NCBI RefSeq assembly: GCF_010731295.1
Contig: NZ_AP022579.1
Location: forward strand, 3,658,001-3,722,000
Reading direction: 5' to 3'
DNA length: 64,000 bases
Source of the DNA: Mycolicibacterium boenickei
GTDB lineage: Bacteria > Actinomycetota > Actinomycetes > Mycobacteriales > Mycobacteriaceae
This document shows positions 8,544 through 17,515 of the stretch, one piece after another. The notes beneath the pieces were generated by a model. That model was not told the DNA's origin. It did not search any database and worked only from the letters and a program-made list of their open reading frames with translations. Each line of letters begins with the position of its first letter. The stretch's first letter is position 1. A program made the position numbers and the translations under genes.

Positions 8544-9604
8544 TGCTGCGCCGCACCCTGTTGGCCGGCGTCCTGGTGGTGTCGGCGTGTGGGCCCGCGC
8601 ATGCCGAACCCGGCCTGGACTACCTCGGCCAGCGCCAGGTGGCGCCCGGCGCCACCCTGGACGGCACGCTGATCGGTGGGCTGTCGGGGATCAGCTACGA
8701 CCCGGCCGCCGACCTGTACTACGTCATCAGCGATGACCGCTCCGCCAAGAATCCAGCTCGCTTCTACACCGCGCGGATCACGGTGTCGGACAACGGTATC
8801 GGTGACGTCGAGTTCGTCGGCACCCATCCGTGGCTGGACCGCGACGGGCAGCCGTTCGCGCCGTTGGACATCGACACGCAGCCACCGGTGGTGCCGCCCG
8901 ATCCCGAGGGCATCGCCTTCGATGCGCGCCGCCAACGGCTGTACTGGACCAGCGAGGGGGAGCGGCGCGTCGAGGGATCTGGCGCGCCGGTCCTGCTGGA
9001 CCCGTGGGTGCGCGCCGCCGGCCTCGACGGCGGCTTCCTCGGCGAGTTCGCGTTGCCCGAAGGATCCCGGATGTCGGCGGTCGAGGACGGCCCGCGGCGC
9101 AACAGCGCGCTGGAAGGTCTCACGCTCACACCTGACGGTCGGTATCTGTGGGCGGCCATGGAGGGGCCCGGCTACGACGACGGTCCGCCACCGGACGAGC
9201 AGCGTGGCGCCCTGACGCGCATCGTCCGCTTCGACGCGGAGTCCGGAGCACTCGATGGTCGGTACACCTACCCGCTGGATCCGGTCAGCGCCGGTCCGGG
9301 CGGCGACAACGGCTTGTCGGATCTGGTGGCGCTCGACGACAACAGCTTCCTGGTGATCGAGCGCGGTTTCGGCACGCACGTCGCGGTACGGATCTATCGC
9401 GCGAGCGTGGTCGAGGGATCAACTGAGCTGCGCAAGACGCTGCTGGCCGACTTGACCGCCACGCCGGGACTGGCTCCGCTCGACAACATCGAGGGAATCA
9501 CGTTGGGTCCCAAGCTGCCCGACGGCCGGCAATCCGTGATCGCGGTCAGCGATGACAATTTCTCGCCCACGCAGGTGACGCAGTTCCTGCTGTTCGCGCT
9601 GTAG
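8543..9604 (+). CDS. Secreted esterase-like activity of phytase family protein
   Basis: A 353-residue exported protein from ATG 8543, overlapping the VIT stop by one base. Residues 1-18 are a signal peptide (LRRTLLAGVLVVSACGPAHA); VSAC could also act as a lipobox. The body is a beta-propeller-like domain of the esterase-like phytase family (PF13449 type), with repeated motifs such as LSGISYDPAADLYYVISDDR, DPEGIAFDARRQRLYW and DNIEGITLGP, which place acidic calcium/phosphate-binding residues. The enzymatic substrate is unknown. Convergence with the DUF1275 gene ends at a palindromic element at 9660. Confidence 0.82.
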   Translation: MLRRTLLAGVLVVSACGPAHAEPGLDYLGQRQVAPGATLDGTLIGGLSGISYDPAADLYYVISDDRSAKNPARFYTARITVSDNGIGDVEFVGTHPWLDRDGQPFAPLDIDTQPPVVPPDPEGIAFDARRQRLYWTSEGERRVEGSGAPVLLDPWVRAAGLDGGFLGEFALPEGSRMSAVEDGPRRNSALEGLTLTPDGRYLWAAMEGPGYDDGPPPDEQRGALTRIVRFDAESGALDGRYTYPLDPVSAGPGGDNGLSDLVALDDNSFLVIERGFGTHVAVRIYRASVVEGSTELRKTLLADLTATPGLAPLDNIEGITLGPKLPDGRQSVIAVSDDNFSPTQVTQFLLFAL

Positions 9605-9659
9605 TCGCGGTTGCGCCGCTGACCATTCGCGTGCGTAACGCCATGGCGGTTTCGCACAT

Positions 9660-9716
9660 CGAGATCGACACCAGGGTCGCGAAACTCGACGAATCACGAC
9701 CCTCACGTCGATCTCG
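9660..9716. repeat. 57-bp imperfect palindrome, copy 1
   Basis: A 57-bp intergenic inverted repeat beginning CGAGATCGACACCAGGGTCG and ending in CCCTCACGTCGATCTCG, located between two convergent genes. The reverse complement aligns end to end with a second 57-bp copy at 17455-17511: the outer 20 or so bases of both arms are almost identical and the centre differs. The location fits a bidirectional terminator or a small non-autonomous palindromic element. Confidence 0.75.
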
Positions 9717-9744
9717 GCGACAGGCCGACTCCAACGCGTGGCGG

Positions 9745-10431
9745 CTATTTCAACAACGCGTGGCGGTCGAAGTAGAAGTAGGTGTAGGCCGCGGTGATCG
9801 CGCAGACGACGGTGGCCACCAGCAGCATCTGCGAGCCGCTGACGACAAAGCTGATGAAGCCACCGACGATGGCGCCGCCGGCGAATCCGGACCACAGCAT
9901 GAAATACCCCAGCCAGTCGCTCAACTGGCCGCCGCTGATGTGGCGCTCGATGCCCTGGCCCATTTTCACCAGCGTCCCGGTCACGTAACTCAGCGGGATC
10001 GACACCTCGCCGTCCTTGACGAACGACGTGTTCAAGGCGCCGATACCGAAGGCCACGAACAGGATTGGGATATACGGGACGTCACGGGCAGTCCAGCCGC
10101 GTTCGATGAGGTCGACCACGGTGGAGACCACCAGCGCCAGCGTTGTCAGCACCGTCGCGCCATGGGGATGATTGACCCACAGGTGGCGGCGGCACAACGA
10201 GGCGATCACCACTCCGCCGACGAAGGCGAGCAACAGCAGTGCGGCACCGATCGCCAGCCACTCCTCGCCCTGGAACAGTCCGAGGAACGCCCGCTCGGTG
10301 TTGCCGGTCATGAAGGTGACGAAGTACCCCGCCGAATGGGTGAACGCCGCGGCGCCCAGCACTCCGGCCAGGCCGGCCAGAACCCACGACAGTCGGGCTT
10401 CGCCATCGAACTGCTGCGACATGTTCCCCAT
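9745..10431 (-). CDS. DUF1275 (YoaK-family) membrane protein
   Basis: A 228-residue integral membrane protein with six to seven hydrophobic helices. It carries the DUF1275 features FVTFMTGNTERAFLGL in the first third and IPLSYVTGTLVKMGQGIE in the second, an internal repeat typical of the family. Function is unknown. It is the last gene of a likely minus-strand run marR-MFS-DUF1275, with a 46-bp gap to the MFS gene. Confidence 0.88.
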   Translation of the reverse strand: MGNMSQQFDGEARLSWVLAGLAGVLGAAAFTHSAGYFVTFMTGNTERAFLGLFQGEEWLAIGAALLLLAFVGGVVIASLCRRHLWVNHPHGATVLTTLALVVSTVVDLIERGWTARDVPYIPILFVAFGIGALNTSFVKDGEVSIPLSYVTGTLVKMGQGIERHISGGQLSDWLGYFMLWSGFAGGAIVGGFISFVVSGSQMLLVATVVCAITAAYTYFYFDRHALLK

Positions 10432-10477
10432 TGTGGAGAGCTTTGCTGGCGCTGGGGGCGGGTTTCGCCCCGCGGCG

Positions 10478-11689
10478 TCAGCTGTCGCTGCCGACGGTGA
10501 CCGCGGTCGCCTCTTCGGTCAGCTCGTCGAGTTCGTCTTCTTCGACATCGATCCCGACCAGGTGCGGACGAGTCAGGGCCAGCACACCGGCACCGGCCAG
10601 CACCGCGAATGCGCCCACCCAGTACGGCAGGTGCACGTTGACCTGCTCGCCGAGCACCCCGGCCAGCCACGGCGCCACGGCGGCGCCGCCGAAGCGCAGG
10701 AAGCTGTAGGCCGCCGAGGCGACGCCGCGCTCCACCGGGGCGGCCTTCATCACGGTTTCGGTGATCAGGGTGTTGTTGATGCCGATGAACAGGCCGGCGA
10801 CCACCACACCCGACGCCAGAACGGCCTTGGAGTCTGTCCACACCGCCATCACGGTCAGCACCGCGGTGAAGGCCAGCAGGTTGAGGATGAGCACCCGCAC
10901 CGTGCCGAAGCGGTGCTGCAGCCGCGGTGCCACGACCACGGAGGTGAACGCCAGCGCCAGGCCCCAGCCGAAGAAGATCAGCCCGATCTGGTGGGCGGTC
11001 ATGTTCAGCGGGAAGGGGGTGAACGCCAGCAGGGTGAAGAATCCGAAGTTGTAGAGCAGCGCGGTGATCGCGACGCCGAGCAGGCCGCGGTGGCGCAGCG
11101 CCCGGAACGGATCGGCCAGTGTGGTGGCGCGTTCGGCGCGGGGGGTGGCCGGCAGCAGGAACGCGGTGATCACCAGGGCGAAGGCCATCAGCGCCGAGAC
11201 GCCGAAGAACGGGCCGCGCCAGGAGATCGAGCCGAGCACGCCGCCGACCAGTGGGCCGATCGCGATGCCCAGGCCCAGCGCTGCCTCGTACAGGATGATG
11301 GCTTGGGCCACAGAGCCTTTCGCGGAGTTGACGATGGTGGCCAGCGCCGTGGCGATGAACAGGGCGTTGCCCAGGCCCCACAGGGCGCGCCAGCCCACGA
11401 TCTGCATCACGGTGTCGCTCATCCCGGCCAGGCCGGCCCCGGCGATGATGATCACCAGGCCGAGCAGCAGCGTGCGCTTGGGTCCGATGCGGCTGGACAC
11501 CACACCGGTGATCAGCATCGCCACGCCCATCACCGCCATGTAGCTGGTGAACAGCAACGACACCTGTGACGGCGAGGCGTTGAGGTTGTCGGCGATCGGT
11601 TTGAGGATGGGATCGACCAGTCCGATGCCCATGAAGGCGACGACGGAGGCGAAAGCGACGGCCCATACGGCCTTGGGTTGGCGCCACAT
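10478..11689 (-). CDS. MFS transporter, probable drug efflux
   Basis: A 403-residue major facilitator with twelve predicted transmembrane helices, starting MWRQPKAVWAVAFASVVAF. The loop between TM2 and TM3 has the motif-A remnant GVVSSRIGPKRTLLLG, and TM5 has the antiporter-like GPLVGGVLGSISWRGPFF. The tail is acidic (DVEEDELDELTEE). AGGAG lies upstream of ATG 11689. It is 18 bp downstream of a MarR gene on the same strand, which suggests a regulator-efflux operon induced by a small aromatic compound; the substrate is not predictable. Confidence 0.9.
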   Translation of the reverse strand: MWRQPKAVWAVAFASVVAFMGIGLVDPILKPIADNLNASPSQVSLLFTSYMAVMGVAMLITGVVSSRIGPKRTLLLGLVIIIAGAGLAGMSDTVMQIVGWRALWGLGNALFIATALATIVNSAKGSVAQAIILYEAALGLGIAIGPLVGGVLGSISWRGPFFGVSALMAFALVITAFLLPATPRAERATTLADPFRALRHRGLLGVAITALLYNFGFFTLLAFTPFPLNMTAHQIGLIFFGWGLALAFTSVVVAPRLQHRFGTVRVLILNLLAFTAVLTVMAVWTDSKAVLASGVVVAGLFIGINNTLITETVMKAAPVERGVASAAYSFLRFGGAAVAPWLAGVLGEQVNVHLPYWVGAFAVLAGAGVLALTRPHLVGIDVEEDELDELTEEATAVTVGSDS

Positions 11690-11707
11690 CGGGGCGGTAA
11701 CTCCTAA

Positions 11708-12193
11708 CTAGTTTTCGTGCGAGCGCGGATGCTCGTCGACGTCGGTGAGCAGCCGCCGAATGATGTCGACGGAGGCTGCCAGCGTCGTGCGCTCTTCGGC
11801 ACTGAGGCGTTCGAGTCGGGGGTTGATCGCGGCGGCGCGATCGGCCCTGGCTTGCTCGAGGGTCTGCCGGCCCTGCTCGGTGATGCGGATCAGCACCGCG
11901 CGGGCGTCGCCGGGATCGGTGGTGCGTGACACCAGGCCGGCGTCTTCGAGGCGGCGAACCTGGGTGGTCATGGTCGGCTGCGAGCAGTGGTCGAGGTAGG
12001 CGAGATCGGAGATTCGTGCTTCGCCTTGGTCCTCGATGGTGGACAGCAGTCGGGCCTGGGCCCAGGGCAGTGGTAGCCGGGTGCGTTGGGTGGCCAGCCG
12101 ATTCAACCGGGCGACGACTGCCAACAGGTCAGCGCCGAGTTCGGTGTTGTCGGATACCGTGGCATCCTCGGTCGGGGTCGACATGCCCACCAT
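11708..12193 (-). CDS. MarR-family transcriptional regulator
   Basis: A 161-residue winged-helix regulator. The recognition region [30 protein letters not shown] is followed by the wing [16 protein letters not shown], a standard MarR layout; flanking helices form the dimer interface. The first ATG is at 12193 and a second at 12184. A 17-bp inverted repeat ends 3 bases upstream of the first ATG, suggesting tight autoregulation and a short or absent leader. From memory Rv2327 is the MarR gene next to the ECF transporter in M. tuberculosis. It probably represses itself and the MFS gene. Confidence 0.9.
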   Translation of the reverse strand: MVGMSTPTEDATVSDNTELGADLLAVVARLNRLATQRTRLPLPWAQARLLSTIEDQGEARISDLAYLDHCSQPTMTTQVRRLEDAGLVSRTTDPGDARAVLIRITEQGRQTLEQARADRAAAINPRLERLSAEERTTLAASVDIIRRLLTDVDEHPRSHEN

Positions 12194-12196
12194 ATT

Positions 12197-12213
12197 ACAT
12201 AGATTTGCTATGT
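12197..12213. promoter_or_regulatory. MarR operator
   Basis: ACATAGATTTGCTATGT is a perfect inverted repeat (ACATAG/CTATGT, 5-bp spacer) immediately upstream of the marR start codon and 76 bp upstream of the divergent ECF gene. Size and AT-rich centre suit a MarR dimer site. Confidence 0.7.
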
Positions 12214-12288
12214 AGTCTAGTCGGCGGGGTGCGCTCGCTCACACAACGGGCACCCGACGGCCGCGATCGCGGCTGGCAGAATCGAACG

Positions 12289-14334
12289 ATGACCGCGAAA
12301 CCCCCGGCGACGACGCCTCGGCGCGGCCTCACTCCCGGCGAGCTTGCGCAGGCCGCGGTGATGGCTGCTCTCTGTGCGGCCACCGCGATCATCGCCGTGG
12401 TGGTGCCTTTCGCCGCGGGGCTCTCGGTACTGGGAACCGTGCCGATGGGGCTGCTGGCCTACCGTTACCGGCTGCGGGTTCTGCTCGCGGCCACCGTCGC
12501 CGCCGGCACCATCGCGTTCCTCATCGCCGGCATGGGCGGAATGATGACCGTCGTCGACTGCGCCTACATCGGTGGACTCACCGGCGTGGTCAAGCGCCGG
12601 GGCCGCGGCACCGGCACCGCGTTCGCCGCCGCCGTGGTGGCCGGGGCGTTGTTCGGATCGGCGATCGTCGTCGCGCTGACCGTTCTGACGCGGCTGCGCA
12701 GCCTGATCTTCGACTCGTTGACCGCAGGCATCGAGGGGATGGCCAAGGTCTTCGAGCGCATCCCGGTGCTCGACGTGGCGGCCGATCCGCTCAGGGCCGT
12801 CTTCGCCACGATGCTGGACTACTGGCCGCTGCTGATGGTGTTTCTCGGCATCACCAGCATCACCTCGGTCAGCATGATCGGCTGGTGGGCGCTGTCACGC
12901 ATTCTGGCCCGCCTGCTCGGCATCCCCGACGTGCACAAGCTCGACGCCGACCACGAAGATGAGGGTGCGACGATCGGGCCCGTGCCGGCCCGGCTGACCG
13001 ACGTGCGGTTCCGCTATCCAGGTGTCGAGCGCGACGCGCTGGGTCCGGTGTCGATGGAATTGCTCCCCGGTGAGCATGTCGCGGTGACCGGACCGAACGG
13101 CTCGGGCAAGACCACGCTCATGCTCATGCTGGCCGGGCGCCAACCCAGCGCGGGCAGCATCGAGCGGGCCGGTGCGGTCGGGCTCGGCCGCGTCGGCGGC
13201 ACCGCAGTCGTGATGCAGCATCCGGAGAGTCAGGTGCTCGGGAGCCGGGTGGCCGACGACGTGGTGTGGGGTCTTCCCGTCGGCACGACTGCCGACGTCG
13301 AGCGGCTGCTGGCCGAGGTCGGGCTCGACGGCCTGGCCGAACGTGACACCGGGGGACTGTCCGGTGGCGAACTGCAACGGCTGGCCGTCGCCGCGGCACT
13401 GGCCCGCGAACCCTCGCTGCTGATCGCCGACGAGGTCACCAGCATGGTCGACCAACAGGGCCGCGACACCTTGATGAACGTGTTGTCCGGACTGACCGAC
13501 CACCACCAGATGTCGCTGGTGCACATCACGCATTACAACGACGAGGCCGATTCTGCCGACCGTACGGTGGCACTCAGCGGCAACGGCGGTTCGGCCGACA
13601 ACACCGACATGGTGCAGACCTCCGCGGTGCCCGTCGCTGCCACTCCGGCTGTGCACAACAGTGCCCCGGTACTCGAACTGACCGGCGTCGGCCACGAATA
13701 CGCCAGCGGAACCCCTTGGGCGAAAACAGCTTTGCGTGACATCACGTTCACCGTCAACGAGGGCGACGGCGTCCTGGTGCACGGTCTGAACGGGTCCGGC
13801 AAATCGACCCTGGCCTGGATCATGGCCGGGCTGACGGTCCCCACCTACGGTGCCTGCCTACTGGACGGCGCGCCGGTGGCGCAACAGGTCGGTGCCGTGG
13901 CGATCTCGTTCCAGGCCGCCCGGCTGCAGCTGATGCGCAGCACCGTGGAACGTGAAATCGCCTCCGCCGCAGGCTTCTCGGCGCGCGAGCACGATCGCGT
14001 CGCGGGCGCCCTGGAGATGGTCGGACTGGACGCCGCACTGGCCCAGCGTCGGATCGATCAGCTCTCGGGCGGTCAGATGCGCCGCGTGGTACTGGCCGGA
14101 CTGCTGGCCCGCTCACCGCGCGCACTGATCCTCGACGAGCCGTTGGCCGGACTGGACGCCGCCAGCCAGCGCGGGCTGCTGCGGTTGTTGGAGGATCTGC
14201 GGCACAACAACGGGTTGACCGTCGTCGTCATCTCGCACGACTTCACCGGGCTGGAGGGACTGTGCCCGCGCACGCTGCATCTGCATCACGGTGAACTCGC
14301 CCTCGCCCCGACGGCTGCCGGAGGGGCCCGATGA
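12289..14334 (+). CDS. ECF transporter, fused membrane domain and two ATPases
   Basis: The 681-residue protein starts at ATG 12289 ([10 protein letters not shown]); upstream open frame overlaps the marR operator and is not used. Residues about 20-215 form a hydrophobic S-component-like domain ([20 protein letters not shown], several helices). Two ATPases follow. NBD1 has Walker [10 protein letters not shown] at about 268-276, signature LSGGELQR near 356 and Walker B LLIADE near 376. NBD2 has GLNGSGKST near 500, LSGGQMRR near 591 and LILDEP near 612. This corresponds to Rv2326c (from memory). With the EcfT gene that follows it forms a complete energy-coupling-factor importer; the vitamin or metal transported is unknown, and no riboswitch is visible. 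Confidence 0.9.
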   Translation: MTAKPPATTPRRGLTPGELAQAAVMAALCAATAIIAVVVPFAAGLSVLGTVPMGLLAYRYRLRVLLAATVAAGTIAFLIAGMGGMMTVVDCAYIGGLTGVVKRRGRGTGTAFAAAVVAGALFGSAIVVALTVLTRLRSLIFDSLTAGIEGMAKVFERIPVLDVAADPLRAVFATMLDYWPLLMVFLGITSITSVSMIGWWALSRILARLLGIPDVHKLDADHEDEGATIGPVPARLTDVRFRYPGVERDALGPVSMELLPGEHVAVTGPNGSGKTTLMLMLAGRQPSAGSIERAGAVGLGRVGGTAVVMQHPESQVLGSRVADDVVWGLPVGTTADVERLLAEVGLDGLAERDTGGLSGGELQRLAVAAALAREPSLLIADEVTSMVDQQGRDTLMNVLSGLTDHHQMSLVHITHYNDEADSADRTVALSGNGGSADNTDMVQTSAVPVAATPAVHNSAPVLELTGVGHEYASGTPWAKTALRDITFTVNEGDGVLVHGLNGSGKSTLAWIMAGLTVPTYGACLLDGAPVAQQVGAVAISFQAARLQLMRSTVEREIASAAGFSAREHDRVAGALEMVGLDAALAQRRIDQLSGGQMRRVVLAGLLARSPRALILDEPLAGLDAASQRGLLRLLEDLRHNNGLTVVVISHDFTGLEGLCPRTLHLHHGELALAPTAAGGAR

Positions 14335-15173
14335 CCGCACCGACACGAGGCCAGCGCAAGCCCGTCGTGCTGTTGCGCCCGGTCCCCGGCGACACCGTCA
14401 TCCACCGGTTGTGGGCCGGGACGAAATTGCTGGCCGTCGCGGGCATCGGCGTGCTGCTGACGTTCTATCCCGGATGGGTGCCGATCGCGTTCGTCGCGGT
14501 GCTGGTGCTGGTGACCGCGCGGCTGGCGCACATTCCGCGTGGCGTGCTGCCGTCGATCCCGTTCTTTCTGTGGATCCTGCTGGTGATCGGAGCGGGGCTG
14601 GCGGCACTGGCCGGAGGGTCCCCGTTCGTCGACATCGGGTCGATACAGGTGGGCCTTGGCGGGCTGCTCAACTTCCTGCGGATCACCGCGTTGTCGATCG
14701 TGCTGCTGGGTCTGGGCGCGCTGGTGTCCTGGACCACCAACGTCGCCGACGTCGCGCCTGCGGTGGCCACGCTGGGCCGTCCGCTGCGTGTGCTGCGCAT
14801 CCCCGTGCATGACTGGGCGGTGACGATTGCGTTGGCGCTGCGGGCTTTCCCGATGCTGATCGACGAGTTCCGTACGTTGTATGCAGCGCACCGGCTGCGG
14901 CCCGTCGAACCGGCCGAGACCTTCCGGGCGCGGCGCAAGCAGCGGATCAGCAATCTGGTCGACCTGCTGGCCGCTGCCGTCACCGTGGCGTTGCGCCGGG
15001 GCGACGAGATGGGCGACGCCATCACGGCGCGCGGTGGCGCAGGTCAGATCTCGGCGGCGCCGTCACGGCCCCGGACGCGGGACTGGATCGCCTTCGCCGT
15101 CCTCGTTGTGGTCTGCGGCAGTGCCCTGGCTCTGGAGCTCACGATCCTGCCCACCAGCCTGCCCCGTCGCTGA
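14331..15173 (+). CDS. ECF transporter transmembrane protein EcfT (CbiQ family)
   Basis: A 280-residue membrane protein whose ATG at 14331 overlaps the preceding stop by 4 bases (ATGA), so translation is coupled. It has about five helices and the cytoplasmic coupling region [22 protein letters not shown], where Ala-Arg-rich helices grip the two ATPases; [13 protein letters not shown] is the second conserved motif. It corresponds to Rv2325c from memory. The last 111 bases overlap the tail of the convergent DUF4349 gene. Confidence 0.9.
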   Translation: MTAPTRGQRKPVVLLRPVPGDTVIHRLWAGTKLLAVAGIGVLLTFYPGWVPIAFVAVLVLVTARLAHIPRGVLPSIPFFLWILLVIGAGLAALAGGSPFVDIGSIQVGLGGLLNFLRITALSIVLLGLGALVSWTTNVADVAPAVATLGRPLRVLRIPVHDWAVTIALALRAFPMLIDEFRTLYAAHRLRPVEPAETFRARRKQRISNLVDLLAAAVTVALRRGDEMGDAITARGGAGQISAAPSRPRTRDWIAFAVLVVVCGSALALELTILPTSLPRR

Positions 15174-16058
15174 CGCCTGCCCGGTACGCGACCTCGTCAG
15201 CCGGATCACGGCCACGATGATCACCGCCGCGATGACGACGACCGCCAGCCACGGCAGCAGCAGACCGAACACCATCACCGCGCCCGATGCCACCGAAACC
15301 AAGCCGTGCCAGCCGCGCTCGACCTGCCCCCAGAACCCCTGATACTGCGGGGCGGGGCCACCGATCTGCTCGGCGGTGATGTCGAGATTGACCGTGCTGT
15401 AGTCGATCTGGTCGCCGAGCTGGGTGCGCTGCGCGCGCAGGCTGTCCAGGTCGGCCTGGCGCTGGGACAGCGCGTTCTCGGCCTGGATCAGGGCCTCGGG
15501 ATCCTTGGCGTCCCGCATGATCCCCAGCAGCCGGTCCACCGAGGTCTGCAGTGCCTTGATACGGGCGTCGAGATCGACGCGCTGTGACGTCACGTCGTCG
15601 GCGCGAACCTCGACGGTCTGGACCGTGCCGAGCGTCTTGAACTCGTCGAGGGTCCCTTCGAGTTTGGCGGCCGGAACCCGAAGCGCAAGGGAGATGTGTG
15701 CGCGACCGGAACTGGAGCCGGCGTCCTCGGAGCGGCTGTCGATCCGGCCACCGGCATCGGTGGCCAGCGATACGGCCTTGTCCGCCACCGCCGCCGGATT
15801 GCCGGTGGTGATCGACATCGACGCGGTCTTGACGATGTCGCGTTTGACCTCGGTCGGTATCGGCGCGTCCTTCATTCCCGGACCCGCCTCCGGCGCCGGG
15901 GCCGCCGGGGCGAAACCGGCGTCGCTCTGCGGGGCAGCCGGGCCAGAGGAACTCGGGGAGTGGCCGGCTGCGCAAGCCGGTGCGGCAGCCAACATGGCGG
16001 CGGTAAACAGTGCCACCGTCAGTCGGCGGTGGCGGGATGCACGGGTGTGCTGGGGCAT
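15063..16058 (-). CDS. DUF4349-domain membrane-anchored lipoprotein
   Basis: A 331-residue protein from ATG 16058. The signal sequence ends AAAPACAAG, a plausible but weak lipobox. The DUF4349 region begins at [25 protein letters not shown] (split here as residues about 71-95) and includes a long coiled coil at about 165-220 ([20 protein letters not shown]). A transmembrane segment near 250-290 ([20 protein letters not shown]) is followed by a Gln/Gly-rich tail. Function is unknown. The tail is encoded antisense to ecfT for 111 bp, an unusually long convergent overlap. Confidence 0.82.
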   Translation of the reverse strand: MPQHTRASRHRRLTVALFTAAMLAAAPACAAGHSPSSSGPAAPQSDAGFAPAAPAPEAGPGMKDAPIPTEVKRDIVKTASMSITTGNPAAVADKAVSLATDAGGRIDSRSEDAGSSSGRAHISLALRVPAAKLEGTLDEFKTLGTVQTVEVRADDVTSQRVDLDARIKALQTSVDRLLGIMRDAKDPEALIQAENALSQRQADLDSLRAQRTQLGDQIDYSTVNLDITAEQIGGPAPQYQGFWGQVERGWHGLVSVASGAVMVFGLLLPWLAVVVIAAVIIVAVIRLTRSRTGQASATGQAGGQDRELQSQGTAADHNEDGEGDPVPRPGP

Positions 16059-16110
16059 CAGCCCAATGTAAGCGACCTGCCGCGGGTCAGGGGCCGGGAA
16101 TTCTCTCGGG

Positions 16111-17442
16111 TCAGCGGGCAGCCGCGGAATTGGCCGCCCATTGCGCGTCGGCCAGTGACTTCTCGATATCGCGGCGGCCCAGGAACATCTCGTCGAAGTA
16201 CGGCTTGAGGGCCTGGTATCCGGCCGGGAAGCCGGCGGCGCCCGGGGCTGGGATTCGCGGCCCGTTCAGCACCCGGAAGAACGGGCTGACATCGACGCCG
16301 CGCGCTTTCCAGTAGTCGTGGTACACCGGCTGGGCGGCCAGCACGGCCGGGATGGCGGCGCCCTTGTCGCCGAGGTATTCGTTGCCGTGCTTGCTGCCCA
16401 TCCACGACAACACCTCGCGCACCGCCTCCGGGTGGCTGGTCGCTGAGTTCGCCGCTGCGGCAATGCCGTTGGTGACACTGACCCGGCCTTTGGGGCCGGC
16501 CGGCAGCATCGCCACCCCCCACCGGAACCGAGCCTGGCCGGCGATCGCAGCCAGGTTGTAGGTGCCGGACTGGAACAGCGCCATGCGCCCCTGCAGGAAC
16601 GTGTTGCGGGAGAAGTCTCCGTTGTTGTTGGTGGCCGCGGCCGGCGGGGCGACGTGATCGTCGTTGATCAGGCGAACCAGATACCTGAAGGCCTCGACGG
16701 CCTGCGGGTTGTCGAACGCGAAGCGGTCACCGATGGTGAAGATGCCGCCCGCCGAGCCGATGTAGTTGAGGTAGATGCCCTGGAGATCGTTGGCGGCGTT
16801 GTAGCCCCACTGCCGGATGCGTCCGGCGTCGAAGCCTTCGGTGTCTGCGCTGCGGCCCTGCTCGTCCACGGTGAGCCGGGCCGCCAGCGACCGCAGTGTG
16901 TCGTCGGGTCCGTCGGACCAGCGCAGCGTGGTCAGTTCGGCGAGGTCCACACCGGCGGCGTCGAGCAGGTCGGCGTTGAAGTACACCGCGATGCCGGCGT
17001 CGGTCAGTTGCGGAACCGCCCACAGGGCGTCGTTACGGGTGAACTGGTTGACCACCGAGGGTTCCCAGGCGCGGGCGGCGTTGGCGCCCAATGTCTGTCC
17101 GATGTCGAGCAGCCTGCCGTTGTCGGCGTAGCCGGCGAGGTAGGCGTTGGACAGCCAGAAGATGTCATCGGCACTGCCTCCGGCCACGTCGGTGCGCAGG
17201 CTGTCGAAGTAGGCCGAATACGCCACCGTGTTGACCCGCACCTCGATATCCGGATGTTCCTTGCTGAACTCTGCGAAGGACTCCCGGTAGGCCGCGGCGA
17301 CCTGTGGGTCCCACAGCCGCACGGTGACGACGGTGCGCCCTTCTGGCTCGGTGGTGTGGCCGAGCAGCGTTGCGGCCACCAACAGTGTGGCCATGACGAG
17401 GGCGAGGCAGGCAGCGATGAGCGTCGAGCGTCTCGGCTTCAT
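16111..17442 (-). CDS. uspC: Sugar ABC transporter substrate-binding protein UspC
   Basis: A 443-residue extracellular solute-binding protein of family 1, with motifs such as VVTVRLWDPQVAAAYRESF and DDIFWLSNAYLAGYADNGRLLDI. It is the third gene of uspABC, whose M. tuberculosis counterpart (Rv2316-2318) binds amino sugars. The N-terminus (MKPRRSTLIAACLALVMATLLVAATLLG) is a strong hydrophobic segment with no cysteine at its end, so no ordinary lipobox is present and the protein may be anchored by an uncleaved helix. A 57-bp palindrome fills most of the 73-bp gap to uspB. Confidence 0.9.
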   Translation of the reverse strand: MKPRRSTLIAACLALVMATLLVAATLLGHTTEPEGRTVVTVRLWDPQVAAAYRESFAEFSKEHPDIEVRVNTVAYSAYFDSLRTDVAGGSADDIFWLSNAYLAGYADNGRLLDIGQTLGANAARAWEPSVVNQFTRNDALWAVPQLTDAGIAVYFNADLLDAAGVDLAELTTLRWSDGPDDTLRSLAARLTVDEQGRSADTEGFDAGRIRQWGYNAANDLQGIYLNYIGSAGGIFTIGDRFAFDNPQAVEAFRYLVRLINDDHVAPPAAATNNNGDFSRNTFLQGRMALFQSGTYNLAAIAGQARFRWGVAMLPAGPKGRVSVTNGIAAAANSATSHPEAVREVLSWMGSKHGNEYLGDKGAAIPAVLAAQPVYHDYWKARGVDVSPFFRVLNGPRIPAPGAAGFPAGYQALKPYFDEMFLGRRDIEKSLADAQWAANSAAAR

Positions 17443-17454
17443 CCGCGTGCCCCG

Positions 17455-17511
17455 CGAGATCGACGTGAGGGTCGTTGCGCCCGCGATTTCACAGCCCTGG
17501 TGTAGATCTCG
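17455..17511. repeat. 57-bp imperfect palindrome, copy 2
   Basis: Begins CGAGATCGACGTGAGGGTCG and ends CCCTGGTGTAGATCTCG; the arms pair with mismatches. It matches the reverse complement of 9660-9716 at both ends with the same overall length. It lies between uspB and uspC inside an operon, so if it terminates or processes transcription it would affect the uspC:uspAB ratio. Confidence 0.75.
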
Positions 17512-17515
17512 ACGA

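Noticed and set aside
11926..12288. N-terminal extension of the ECF protein
   Set aside because: It overlaps the marR operator and marR coding region and is Arg/Trp-rich without a conserved start; ATG 12289 fits the family.
12214..12288. Riboswitch before the ECF transporter
   Set aside because: Only about 75 bases are available and no cobalamin, TPP or FMN-type pairing core is visible.
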